Source: an uncultured Flavobacteriales bacterium
GTDB taxonomy: Bacteria; Bacteroidota; Bacteroidia; Flavobacteriales_D; Crocinitomicaceae
Length of the DNA: 8,304 nt
Direction of reading: 5' to 3'
Assembly: GCA_903899795.1 (NCBI GenBank)
Contig: CAIUKX010000248.1
Coordinates: forward strand, 1 to 8,304
This document shows, in pieces, positions 1 to 6,761 of this stretch. The position numbers and the translations under genes are program-made. Numbering within the stretch: position 1 is the stretch's first letter; every line of letters starts with the position of its first letter. The notes below the pieces were generated by a model, which had not been told where the DNA came from, did no database searches, and saw nothing but the letters and a program-made list of their open reading frames with translations.

Positions 1-1
1 A

Positions 2-511
2 CCTTCTTTTTCCCAATTAGAAAGCGCTTTACCTGTACATGTATTAGACAATTTTCTTGCAATGGCAAATACTCGTTCTCGATTGAGAATGTTGACTTTG
101 TATGCTATTGGACAAGCTAATAATTGCTTGGTAGTTGGTACAGGAAATAAAGTGGAGGATTTTGGTGTTGGCTTCTTTACGAAATATGGAGATGGAGGAG
201 TTGATCTTAGTCCGATAGCGGATTTGACAAAGACACAAGTCTGGCAATTGGCAAAACACCTCAATGTTATAGAAGAAATTATTATTGCCAAACCAACTGA
301 TGGACTTTGGGAAGATGGAAGAAGTGATGAAGAACAAATTGGAGCTACGTATTCGGAGTTAGAATGGGCGATGGATTATGCCGGAGACGAAGCTAATCTT
401 TCAGAAAGACAAAAGGAAGTATTGATAATCTATAGAAAATTTAACCGAGCAAACTTGCATAAAATGAATCCTATACCGGTATGCCTAATACCAATGGATG
501 TCACAATATAA
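2..511 (+). CDS. nadE: NAD(+) synthetase, C-terminal part (5' end outside window)
   Basis: Last step of NAD biosynthesis in the cytosol: nicotinic acid adenine dinucleotide is adenylated with ATP and amidated to NAD. The frame is open from base 2 and no start is visible, so the gene is cut by the window edge. The ATG at 62 is internal, because conserved sequence (LDNFLAMANTRSRLRM) runs across it. About 169 residues are seen. Family landmarks are ANTRSRLRM, GTGNKVEDFGVGFFTKYGDGG-type substrate/ATP-binding sequence (about bases 137-200), SPIADLTKTQVW, KPTDGLWEDGRSDEEQIG (about 291-344) and a C-terminal HKMNPIPVC. The SGGxDS pyrophosphatase loop should lie upstream, out of view. The sequence resembles the single-domain ammonia-dependent form, but an N-terminal glutaminase domain cannot be excluded. 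It ends at TAA 509-511, just before or slightly overlapping the M48 peptidase gene, which suggests co-transcription. Confidence 0.95.
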   Translation, partial: PSFSQLESALPVHVLDNFLAMANTRSRLRMLTLYAIGQANNCLVVGTGNKVEDFGVGFFTKYGDGGVDLSPIADLTKTQVWQLAKHLNVIEEIIIAKPTDGLWEDGRSDEEQIGATYSELEWAMDYAGDEANLSERQKEVLIIYRKFNRANLHKMNPIPVCLIPMDVTI

Positions 512-545
512 CCACCAATTCAGTGTTAATCTAATGCTTTTAATT

Positions 546-2780
546 ATGAGATTACGAGTGCACATTTTCAATCTAATTGTTTCCCTGTTGTTTATCTCCA
601 AGGGATATGCTCAGCAGGACTTTAATAATTACAAAACACTTCGATCCGTAGGCGAAATTCCAAAGGATTTTTTTTACTCTACATCTGATAAGATTACCGA
701 GCAAATTCAGACAGGGCTTAAGAAAGGAAATTTAACCAAATCCCAGGAGAAAATATTTTTGCAAGGAATTTATTATGGGATTGATGAACTTCTTCATTCA
801 GGAATGGTTATTTATGGTGATGAAATCTCAACGTATGTGAGTGAAGTAGCCGAAAAAGTGTTGAAAGAAAAACATCCGGATTTAAAAGCGAAACTTCGAT
901 TTTACACAATAAAGTCAAACGAATCGAATGCACTTTCTACAGATCAGGGGATTGTGTTTGTTACAACAGGTTTGATCGCTCAATTGGCAAATGAAGCGCA
1001 ACTCGCTTTTGTTCTAGGACATGAAATCTCACATTATACAGAAAACCATGTAATAGAAACGTTTGAGTACAAGAATCACTTGAAAGGTCACGGAGATCGA
1101 ATTCGTCAGTTGAGTATTTATTCTAAAGACAAAGAATTAGAAGCTGATAAATTGGGGGTTGCATTATATAATTCTGCAGGTTACAGCAAATCGGAAATGT
1201 TGCCAACTTTTGATGTTTTGATGTATTCCTATTTACCCTTTGATGAAATTGAATTTCCAAAAAACTATTTTAACAGTCCCTATATCTATATTCCAGAAAA
1301 TTTATTTCCAATCAAAAAGTATGATATTAAGGCAGTTGAGGATTATGATGACAGCCGAAGTTCTCACCCGAATATAAAAAACAGGAAAGCACAGGTAACC
1401 AAGGAAATTGAAAAATTTGAAAAATGGGGTGATGCTGTTTATCTTTTGGGAAAAGATCGGTTTGAATATATCCGGAATTTATCTAGATTCGAAAGTATTC
1501 GTACGGATATTCTCGATGCACAATACGCTGATGCAATGTATTCCATTTTCTTGTTGGAAAAGGAGTTTCCGAATTCTTTGTATTTGAAACGTATGAAAGC
1601 TCATTCCTGGTTAGGTTTGGCCCAGTATAAAAATGCAGGAAGCATCAATGAAACGGTTGATAGAAGTTCTGAATTGGAAGGTGAAATAGCTGCCATGCAT
1701 TATTTCATTAAAAAGTTAAAGAATGAAGCAACTTCAACGCTTGCTTTGAGAGAGATTGAAGACATTCGGTTGACCATGAAAGAGGATAACGAGATGAATG
1801 CCATTTGGGATAGAATGATCAAGTTAGTCTCTGAAGAAAAGAACTTTGATTTGAAAAAATATTCTGATAAAACGTTTGAAGAAGCTTCATTGAGTTTTCA
1901 AAAATCTATTGTCAAAGATACAACTGCTGCAACTGTAACGAACGATGAAAAGTTGAATAAGTATGAGCGAATCAAAATCAAAAAAAACAATACAGATCCT
2001 GCGGTTTTTGATTCCTCAAAATTCTATTATTATGCACTGACGGATTTATTGAAAGACGAAGAATTTAATAAGCGGTACAATGCCTATAAGGACAGTCTTC
2101 ATAAAATTGAAAAAGAGGAGGAGGAGTTTGATAAACTTTCTTTTTCAGATAAAATGAAAGCGGAAAAAGCGATGGAAGATTCTTTAGGGATTGAACCATT
2201 GAAATTGCTGAAAAGTTTTATTTTGGTTGAACCAAGTGCAGTCAGTTATTCAAAAGGAGGTATCAATTATGAGGCATCTGACAAATTGGAAAAAAAGTAC
2301 GGTCAGGCGATCAATTCAATCGGTAAGGATCTAGAGATGTCTATTTATAATATCAACAGTGATCAGTTGGAGAAAATAGGAACACTTGGATTTAATGAAA
2401 GAAGTGTCTTGACTTGTTTTCTATCTCAGATGACGCATAATGAAAAAGTAGATATTCTTCCGGTTGATTATGAATATTTGAGAGAAATTGAGGCTAATTA
2501 CGGAACGTCTAAAGTTGTCTTTACAATTATAGAACACAGTTATCGACCAAGATTTTCCAAAGGAGCAATTTTACTTTTACTTTATCCACCAGCTCTTTTT
2601 GGTTATCTCCCTATTCCTTTCATGCGAGGAAATCGTACCGAGTTAAACTTGATTGTGTTGGATAGCCAAAAAGCAAAAATCGATAATGGTGTTTCTTACT
2701 ATTTCAGAGAGCCGTTAAACTTGCATATTCTTAAAGCGAGGATGTATGATATTTTCCAAAATTTAGAGATAGCAAAATAG
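546..2780 (+). CDS. Secreted M48-family zinc metallopeptidase with long C-terminal extension (BepA-like core)
   Basis: About 744 residues from the ATG at 546. That start gives a clean signal peptide: basic MRLRVH, a hydrophobic core, and cleavage near GYA/QQ. In-frame ATGs at 534 and 498 also exist; 498 would overlap nadE by 14 bp and put an odd tail before the signal. The peptidase region carries HEISH at residues 159-163 (zinc ligands H159 and H163, catalytic E160) and ELEAD at 197-201 (third ligand E197), preceded by the M48-like stretch NALSTDQGIVFVTTGLI. The order HExxH then SKDKELEADKLG..L..AGY resembles periplasmic BepA-type M48 enzymes. Residues about 314-365 look like a TPR-type helical repeat. 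The rest is Lys/Glu-rich and unrecognised, with a hydrophobic stretch near 673-693 (AILLLLYPPALFGYLPIPF) close to the C-terminus that may anchor it in a membrane. Probable site: periplasm or envelope. The substrate is unknown. The barrel gene follows after 28 bp. Confidence 0.85.
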   Translation: MRLRVHIFNLIVSLLFISKGYAQQDFNNYKTLRSVGEIPKDFFYSTSDKITEQIQTGLKKGNLTKSQEKIFLQGIYYGIDELLHSGMVIYGDEISTYVSEVAEKVLKEKHPDLKAKLRFYTIKSNESNALSTDQGIVFVTTGLIAQLANEAQLAFVLGHEISHYTENHVIETFEYKNHLKGHGDRIRQLSIYSKDKELEADKLGVALYNSAGYSKSEMLPTFDVLMYSYLPFDEIEFPKNYFNSPYIYIPENLFPIKKYDIKAVEDYDDSRSSHPNIKNRKAQVTKEIEKFEKWGDAVYLLGKDRFEYIRNLSRFESIRTDILDAQYADAMYSIFLLEKEFPNSLYLKRMKAHSWLGLAQYKNAGSINETVDRSSELEGEIAAMHYFIKKLKNEATSTLALREIEDIRLTMKEDNEMNAIWDRMIKLVSEEKNFDLKKYSDKTFEEASLSFQKSIVKDTTAATVTNDEKLNKYERIKIKKNNTDPAVFDSSKFYYYALTDLLKDEEFNKRYNAYKDSLHKIEKEEEEFDKLSFSDKMKAEKAMEDSLGIEPLKLLKSFILVEPSAVSYSKGGINYEASDKLEKKYGQAINSIGKDLEMSIYNINSDQLEKIGTLGFNERSVLTCFLSQMTHNEKVDILPVDYEYLREIEANYGTSKVVFTIIEHSYRPRFSKGAILLLLYPPALFGYLPIPFMRGNRTELNLIVLDSQKAKIDNGVSYYFREPLNLHILKARMYDIFQNLEIAK

Positions 2781-2808
2781 AATTCTTTTTGAAATTAAAC
2801 TAATTTTT

Positions 2809-3609
2809 ATGAAATTAATAGTCCCGATATTTTTCTTGTTTATTCATTTTTTCTCATTGTCACAATCCAAAGGATTTTTTGGAAGAAGAAATATTATTGA
2901 AATTAGTACAACTGTGCAAAGTCCGCTTCTCTATAATTATTATTCAGCAAAAAATACAACTGCTTATTTGGCAAAAAATGGAGCTTTGGAAAATAAAATG
3001 CCCCTGCTGAATTATGGTTTTAGACTAAATATTGGTCGTATGACGGAAAGAGACAGAGGGATTTATTTGGAATCTGGACTTAATTATTTTTCAGTCGCAC
3101 CAAATACGACAATATATTCAAATGCAGGGATTTATCATCATCTTAAAGCAGAAATGTTGGACGTACGAACCTTTTCGGTAATGCCTAAAATCGAATTTGC
3201 TTCTGCTGATGGACTTTTACCGGTAGGAATTTCTAATCAATTTGGAATAGGGATTAATTATTATCAAACTCAAGAAAAAAATTATCTTGGAACTGTAGAT
3301 TCTCTAGAGGTAAGCAATGGGATGACAACTCCGGTTAATATTACAACGAGTAATTATTATGATTTTCATACAAAAGCAATCAAGGGATATACTTTTCTTT
3401 ACAAACTCTCTATGAGAATCCCCATTACTGAACGAATCTTGTTTCATTTTGGGTTCCGATACACATATAACTACATCCCTTCACTAAGCGGTGCGACTGG
3501 TTTTTCACATACCACAGCTGTGAGTAAGACAGATATGTGGGAACTGATTCGTCATAAAGAAACACGAAGTTTAATTACATTCGAAACAGGTTTGTCTTTT
3601 TGTTTTTAA
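2809..3609 (+). CDS. Outer-membrane beta-barrel protein (porin-like), function unknown
   Basis: 266 residues. The N-terminus MKLIVPIFFLFIHFFSLSQ is a signal peptide, with likely cleavage around the SLSQ/SKG junction as is usual in Bacteroidota. The mature part alternates polar and hydrophobic/aromatic residues in segments that read as amphipathic strands, for example LNYGFRLNIG, GIYLESGLNYFSV, FSVMPKIEFA, NQFGIGINYYQ, YTFLYKLSMRI, ILFHFGFRYTYNY and the last strand LITFETGLSFCF. The protein ends in Phe, as expected for the BAM recognition signal. About eight strands can be counted, so a small OmpA/OmpX-size barrel is likely, but I do not recognise a specific family. The ATG at 2809 lies 28 bp after the M48 stop, with no clear promoter between them, so an operon with the protease is likely. 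Its TAA interlocks with the convergent ferredoxin stop codon. Confidence 0.75.
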   Translation: MKLIVPIFFLFIHFFSLSQSKGFFGRRNIIEISTTVQSPLLYNYYSAKNTTAYLAKNGALENKMPLLNYGFRLNIGRMTERDRGIYLESGLNYFSVAPNTTIYSNAGIYHHLKAEMLDVRTFSVMPKIEFASADGLLPVGISNQFGIGINYYQTQEKNYLGTVDSLEVSNGMTTPVNITTSNYYDFHTKAIKGYTFLYKLSMRIPITERILFHFGFRYTYNYIPSLSGATGFSHTTAVSKTDMWELIRHKETRSLITFETGLSFCF

Positions 3610-3926
3610 GCTTCTGGCGCTAAGCGCAAAACAATTCCGTCAATATCTTCTGTAATGTGGATTTGACATCCCAAGCGGCTGTTAGGTTTCACAAAGAATG
3701 CCTGATCCAACATGTCTAACTCAGCATCCGTTTGTTCTGGAAGCACATGATCTGATTCCAAATAACATTGACAAGTAGCACACATAGCCATTCCACCGCA
3801 TTCGCCCAATACAGGAAGGTCGTATGATTTGCAAACTTCCATGATGTTCATATTCATGTCGGTTGGAGCAATTAATTCATGGTTAACTCCTTCTCTGTCA
3901 ATGATGTTTACTGTAACTTCGTTCAT
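3606..3926 (-). CDS. Adrenodoxin-type [2Fe-2S] ferredoxin
   Basis: 106-residue cytosolic electron carrier with a plant/adrenodoxin-like fold. The cluster ligands are visible as C43-x5-C49-x2-C52-x34-C87, within GECGGMAMCATCQCY and RLGCQI; the 34-residue gap and the LPEQTDAELDML segment are typical of the adrenodoxin/Isc-type branch. C32 and C54 are extra cysteines outside the ligand pattern. Full length for the family. No isc/suf or P450/reductase gene is adjacent, so its partner cannot be read from context. It stands alone on the minus strand behind its own -7 box (3945-3952). The physiological role (Fe-S assembly, redox supply) is inference from the family only. Confidence 0.92.
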   Translation of the reverse strand: MNEVTVNIIDREGVNHELIAPTDMNMNIMEVCKSYDLPVLGECGGMAMCATCQCYLESDHVLPEQTDAELDMLDQAFFVKPNSRLGCQIHITEDIDGIVLRLAPEA

Positions 3927-3944
3927 GATCTTAAAAATGTACTA

Positions 3945-3952
3945 CAAAAGTA
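3945..3952 (-). promoter_or_regulatory. Bacteroidota -7 promoter element for the ferredoxin gene
   Basis: Read on the minus strand the sequence is TACTTTTG, an exact match to the Bacteroidota consensus TAnnTTTG. It lies 18 nt before the ferredoxin ATG, which would give a short leader of roughly a dozen bases. No good -33 TTG is visible at the expected distance, where the 7-bp repeat sits instead. Assignment rests on the consensus only. Confidence 0.5.
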
Positions 3953-3963
3953 GCTAAAAGACA

Positions 3964-3991
3964 TTAGATTTTAGATATTAGACTTTAGGTC
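3964..3991. repeat. 7-bp tandem repeat, TTAGRNN x 4, in the intergenic region
   Basis: Four consecutive heptamers, TTAGATT, TTAGATA, TTAGACT and TTAGGTC, fill 3964-3991 exactly, and a degenerate copy (AAAGACA) may precede them at 3957-3963. The array lies between the ferredoxin promoter and the 3' end of the Rieske-like lipoprotein gene. Flanking arms AAAAGAC (3956-3962) and GTCTTTT (3989-3995) form a 7-bp inverted repeat around it, which could act as a weak terminator for the lipoprotein transcript. Function unknown. Confidence 0.6.
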
Positions 3992-4042
3992 TTTTTATGA
4001 AAAACAGAGCAATCGATTTAGACTTGTAGATCAAACCGAGCA

Positions 4043-4471
4043 TTAATTAAAAATCCGTAACATGTTTGTCCCATTCCAGGAAGTTTGATATTGTCTCAAG
4101 CCGTATTCAGATCCACTAATAGCTGAACCATCATAGAGTGAAAATTTTGCTCCTGAACAAGTATCATCCAGTTGTAAAAAGTTATTTGCATCAGGAACAA
4201 GTGGCTGTGGACAAGTCCCATTTGGATCTTTAGGAGAGTGTCTGTCAAAGGCTACAAATAAATCTGTAGCTTTTCTGTAAACGATGATTCCACGTGAACC
4301 ACCATTAACATATGCGTATCCTCCAACACCAACTAGATTTGAATAACTCGGAAGATCAATATTGATTGTGACATCAAAAGATAAGTTGGGAACGGGATTT
4401 TGATTGCTGTTTTTTTTGCATGCGAAAAAGCTCAAAAGAGGAAGTAAAAACAAAATATTCCGTATCTTCAT
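4043..4471 (-). CDS. Small lipoprotein, degenerate Rieske-like domain
   Basis: 142 residues from the ATG at 4471. A TTG eight codons upstream is in frame but would spoil the signal peptide. MKIRNILFLLPLLSFFA/C is a lipoprotein signal with C18 as the lipidated residue; the following KKNSN has no acidic surface-export motif, so a periplasm-facing anchor is likelier than surface display. The mature part has strand-like segments (FDVTINIDLP, RGIIVYRKATDLFVAFDRHSP) and the stretch CSGAKFSLYDGSAISG followed by LRQYQTSWNGTNMLRI. This resembles the cluster-2 region of Rieske proteins (C-x-x-H-G-x-x-F-x-x-x-x-G). However, the His after C105 is missing and there is no clear CxH box 1; only H78, C87 and C105 remain. 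It probably does not bind a standard [2Fe-2S] cluster. The assignment is by eye and moderate. Confidence 0.65.
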   Translation of the reverse strand: MKIRNILFLLPLLSFFACKKNSNQNPVPNLSFDVTINIDLPSYSNLVGVGGYAYVNGGSRGIIVYRKATDLFVAFDRHSPKDPNGTCPQPLVPDANNFLQLDDTCSGAKFSLYDGSAISGSEYGLRQYQTSWNGTNMLRIFN

Positions 4472-4492
4472 TGTACTGCTTGTGTTATTATG

Positions 4493-4521
4493 CAAAAATA
4501 TGAAGTTTAAAACGATTTCAA
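4493..4521 (-). promoter_or_regulatory. Promoter of the Rieske-like lipoprotein (-33 TTG and -7 TATTTTTG)
   Basis: On the minus strand a TTG (4521-4519) is followed after 18 nt by TATTTTTG (4500-4493), an exact TAnnTTTG match with good spacing for the Bacteroidota primary sigma factor. The expected transcription start is around 4487, leaving a leader of about 16 nt before the ATG at 4471. The element lies inside the first codons of the divergent small lipoprotein gene, and the -7 box covers the first base of that gene's ATG. Confidence 0.6.
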
Positions 4522-4787
4522 GTGTAGTTTTATTGTATTTCCTATTGATGTTTGTTCAATGTGGCAGTAAAACACCTCAAGCTACTCCCGGATCAGTTGA
4601 GGAAGCAACCCAAATAATTGCAGCAAAAAGGGCAGAACAGGCAAAAAATGCTGAAAAATTGAAGAAAAAGGCTGTAAAAGAGCATTTAAAAAAACAAAGC
4701 AAGTCAGTTAGAAAATCAATAAAAAGAAATGCGAAAGCTCAAAAAAGAAGAATGAAATATATCGATTATCGCAAGGTAGGTTCCTAA
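4500..4787 (+). CDS. Small, highly basic putative lipoprotein
   Basis: 95 residues from the ATG at 4500; the frame is open further upstream from a TTG, but that stretch is antisense to the neighbouring signal peptide. The N-terminus MKFKTISSVVLLYFLLMFVQ/CGSK is a signal sequence with a likely lipidation Cys at 21; Gln at -1 is not ideal for a lipobox. The mature part begins with a short TPQATPGSVEEA linker and then becomes one long Lys/Arg/Ala-rich, probably helical segment (for example AEKLKKKAVKEHLKKQSK and RKSIKRNAKAQKRRMKY). I count 23 Lys/Arg against about 6 Asp/Glu in 75 residues. Family not recognised. A cationic periplasmic tail could contact peptidoglycan, LPS or nucleic acid, but that is a guess. 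It starts 28 bp from the divergent Rieske-like gene, and its stop is 2 bp from the convergent ABC-F stop. No good promoter of its own was found. Confidence 0.7.
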   Translation: MKFKTISSVVLLYFLLMFVQCGSKTPQATPGSVEEATQIIAAKRAEQAKNAEKLKKKAVKEHLKKQSKSVRKSIKRNAKAQKRRMKYIDYRKVGS

Positions 4788-4789
4788 AA

Positions 4790-6757
4790 TCAATCTGTTA
4801 TCATCATTAATTCTTCTGTTGCTTCTTCCCAAAGTTCCATTTCTCTATTTAATTCATTTTTTGTGGATTCGTATTCCGCCAAAATTTGCTTTGAAAACTC
4901 CTCGTTTGTATAATCTAAATTTGCAATCTGATCATCCAATTGACCTATTTTCGCCTCCAAAGACGTAATCTTTTCCTCTGATTTTTTTATCTGGTTGTTC
5001 AATTGGTTTTTTCTTCTTTTTTGCTCTTTTTGTTCTTCAAATGAAAGTGTCTTGACTTCAATTTGCTCTTCGACGATTGGTTGTTGAATTTGGGAAACGG
5101 AAACCGATTTTGACTTGTTTTCTGAACTCGAAGACTTTTGATCATCCATATTTTCCATTTTGCGTTGAAGAAATTCTTGAACGGTAAAATGGTGAATTTT
5201 CAATCCTTGATCTTCAATATCCCAAATTCGGTTGGTTAAACCATCTAAAAATTCTCGGTCGTGAGAAACGACAATGAAAGTTCCTTCGTAATTTTTTAAA
5301 GCCTCTTTCAGTACCTCTTTACTCTTAATGTCCAAGTGATTGGTCGGTTCATCGAGAATTAAAAAGTTAGAAGGACTTAATAACAAAAGACAAAGTGCAA
5401 GCCTAGTTCGTTCACCACCGGATAATACAGCTACTTTTTTATCGACATCCTCACCTGTGAACAAGAATGCACCTAAGATACTTCGTAAATCTTTCCGAAT
5501 TTCTCCGACTGCAACATCATCGACCGTCTCGTAAATTGTTTTATTGACATTGAGTGACTCAGCTTGATCCTGAGCGAAATATGTGATTTGGACATTATGG
5601 CCATAATTCACAATCCCTTCACCTTCAATTTTTGACATTACTCTTTTTAGCAGGGTGGATTTTCCAACACCATTTGCTCCGAGTAAGGCTATTTTTTCAC
5701 CTCGTCCAACAGTGATATTGACATCTTTGAATAACGTCCTATCACCATAAGTTTTTCCCATATCGTGCATTTCAAGCACCCATTTTCCGGGCTGAACACT
5801 TAGTGGAAAGGAAATTTTCATCCGTGAAACCTTGTCATTATCGACTTCGATTCGTTCGGTTTTCTCCAATTTTTTGATCAATGATTGAGCAAAAGCTGCT
5901 TTGTTTTTCTTTGCTCTGAATTTGTCAATCAATTCCTTGGTATGCTTGATATCTTTATCCTGTTGTTTTTTAGCTTCCTCTTGACGTTCAGCTTCTTCGG
6001 CACGGGCAATTTTGTATTTAGAATACGCAAAAGGGAAGTCAAGCAGACGACCATTTGAAATTTCAAGAGTTCTTTTTGTTACATTGTCCAAAAACAGACG
6101 GTCATGCGAAATAACAATAACGGCTCCTTCAAATCGTTGCAGATAATTTTCGAGCCAGCTGATAGAGATAATATCCAAATGATTCGTTGGCTCATCCAAT
6201 AAAATGATATCCGGTTGATTCACTAAAATCCGAGCTAGTTCAGCGCGCATTTTCCATCCTCCCGAAAATTCTGAAAGTTTTTTATCAAATTCTTTTTCAG
6301 AGAAACCCAGACCTTTCAAAGTGGAAGCAATTTTTTCTTCCCATAGAAAACCTTCATGGAGATTGAATTGATGATTTAAATCGCTCATTTCGTTCAGCAT
6401 TTCCATGTATGAATCAGATTCATAATCTGTTCGAGAAACGAGTTCATGATTTATTTCGTCCAATCTTGTTTTTAATTGCGTCAACAATTCATTGGATTGA
6501 TTTAGGAATTCAAAAACCGAAAGTTGTGTGCCAATTTTAATGTCCTGCGTTAAGTATCCGATTGTCAGATCTTTTGGACGGTGTATTTTTCCTTCAGAAG
6601 CTTGATCCATACCGGAAATCAGTTTCAATAATGTTGACTTACCGGCACCATTTTTTCCTGCCAAACCAATTTTATCTCCTTTATTGATTTGAACGGTTAT
6701 GTTTTGAAATAAATATCCTTGTGGAAGATGAACCCCTAATTGCTCTAAATTAATCAT
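4790..6757 (-). CDS. ABC-F family ATPase (ribosome-associated, YdiF/YheS-like)
   Basis: 655 residues from the ATG at 6757 (MINLEQLGVHL), the usual start of ABC-F proteins; a frame extension to 6814 would begin inside the gldM terminator and is rejected. It has two ABC cassettes and no membrane segments. Cassette 1: Walker A GKNGAGKST (about 34-42), signature FSGGW (164-168), Walker B ILLDEPTNHLD (about 185-195), switch SHD (about 217-219). Cassette 2: Walker A GANGVGKST (360-368), signature LSGGE (445-449), LILDEPTNHLD (466-476), SHD (about 498-500). Between them, about residues 241-311, is the charged helical ABC-F linker that in studied members reaches the peptidyl-tRNA site. The last ~85 residues (572-655) form a coiled coil after a Ser/Lys-rich spacer, as in Uup/YdiF-type proteins. 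Family role: ATP-dependent relief of stalled or blocked ribosomes. Antibiotic resistance is not indicated by anything seen here. Which subfamily it belongs to is uncertain. Confidence 0.93.
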   Translation of the reverse strand: MINLEQLGVHLPQGYLFQNITVQINKGDKIGLAGKNGAGKSTLLKLISGMDQASEGKIHRPKDLTIGYLTQDIKIGTQLSVFEFLNQSNELLTQLKTRLDEINHELVSRTDYESDSYMEMLNEMSDLNHQFNLHEGFLWEEKIASTLKGLGFSEKEFDKKLSEFSGGWKMRAELARILVNQPDIILLDEPTNHLDIISISWLENYLQRFEGAVIVISHDRLFLDNVTKRTLEISNGRLLDFPFAYSKYKIARAEEAERQEEAKKQQDKDIKHTKELIDKFRAKKNKAAFAQSLIKKLEKTERIEVDNDKVSRMKISFPLSVQPGKWVLEMHDMGKTYGDRTLFKDVNITVGRGEKIALLGANGVGKSTLLKRVMSKIEGEGIVNYGHNVQITYFAQDQAESLNVNKTIYETVDDVAVGEIRKDLRSILGAFLFTGEDVDKKVAVLSGGERTRLALCLLLLSPSNFLILDEPTNHLDIKSKEVLKEALKNYEGTFIVVSHDREFLDGLTNRIWDIEDQGLKIHHFTVQEFLQRKMENMDDQKSSSSENKSKSVSVSQIQQPIVEEQIEVKTLSFEEQKEQKRRKNQLNNQIKKSEEKITSLEAKIGQLDDQIANLDYTNEEFSKQILAEYESTKNELNREMELWEEATEELMMITD

Positions 6758-6761
6758 ACAA

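Noticed and set aside
44..337. 97-residue open frame on the minus strand
   Set aside because: It lies wholly antisense to the conserved part of nadE and has no recognisable protein features.
473..492. Palindrome ATACCGGTAT and overlapping GGTAT-gccta-ATACC hairpin at the end of nadE
   Set aside because: The bases encode the conserved NPIPVC tail of NadE, the stems are short and there is no U-tract; probably chance.
3617..3631. GCGCTAAGCGC hairpin near the ferredoxin 3' end, as a possible terminator
   Set aside because: The stem is only 4 bp with no T-run on either strand, and it encodes the ferredoxin C-terminus.
4408..4430. Imperfect palindrome T-run/GCATGC/A-run at the Rieske-like lipobox
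   Set aside because: It is explained by codons for Phe, Ala-Cys and Lys around the lipobox; no independent reason to call an operator.
4404..4499. Upstream extension of the small basic lipoprotein from a TTG at 4404
   Set aside because: It is antisense to the Rieske-like signal peptide and would bury the plus gene's own signal sequence 32 residues into the protein.
5340..5534. 64-residue plus-strand open frame inside the ABC-F gene
   Set aside because: It is antisense to conserved cassette 2 motifs; its openness follows from the codon use of the real gene.
4790..6757. ABC-F as an antibiotic-resistance determinant
   Set aside because: The C-terminal coiled coil and the housekeeping neighbourhood fit the general translation-factor ABC-F groups, and there is no sign of mobility.
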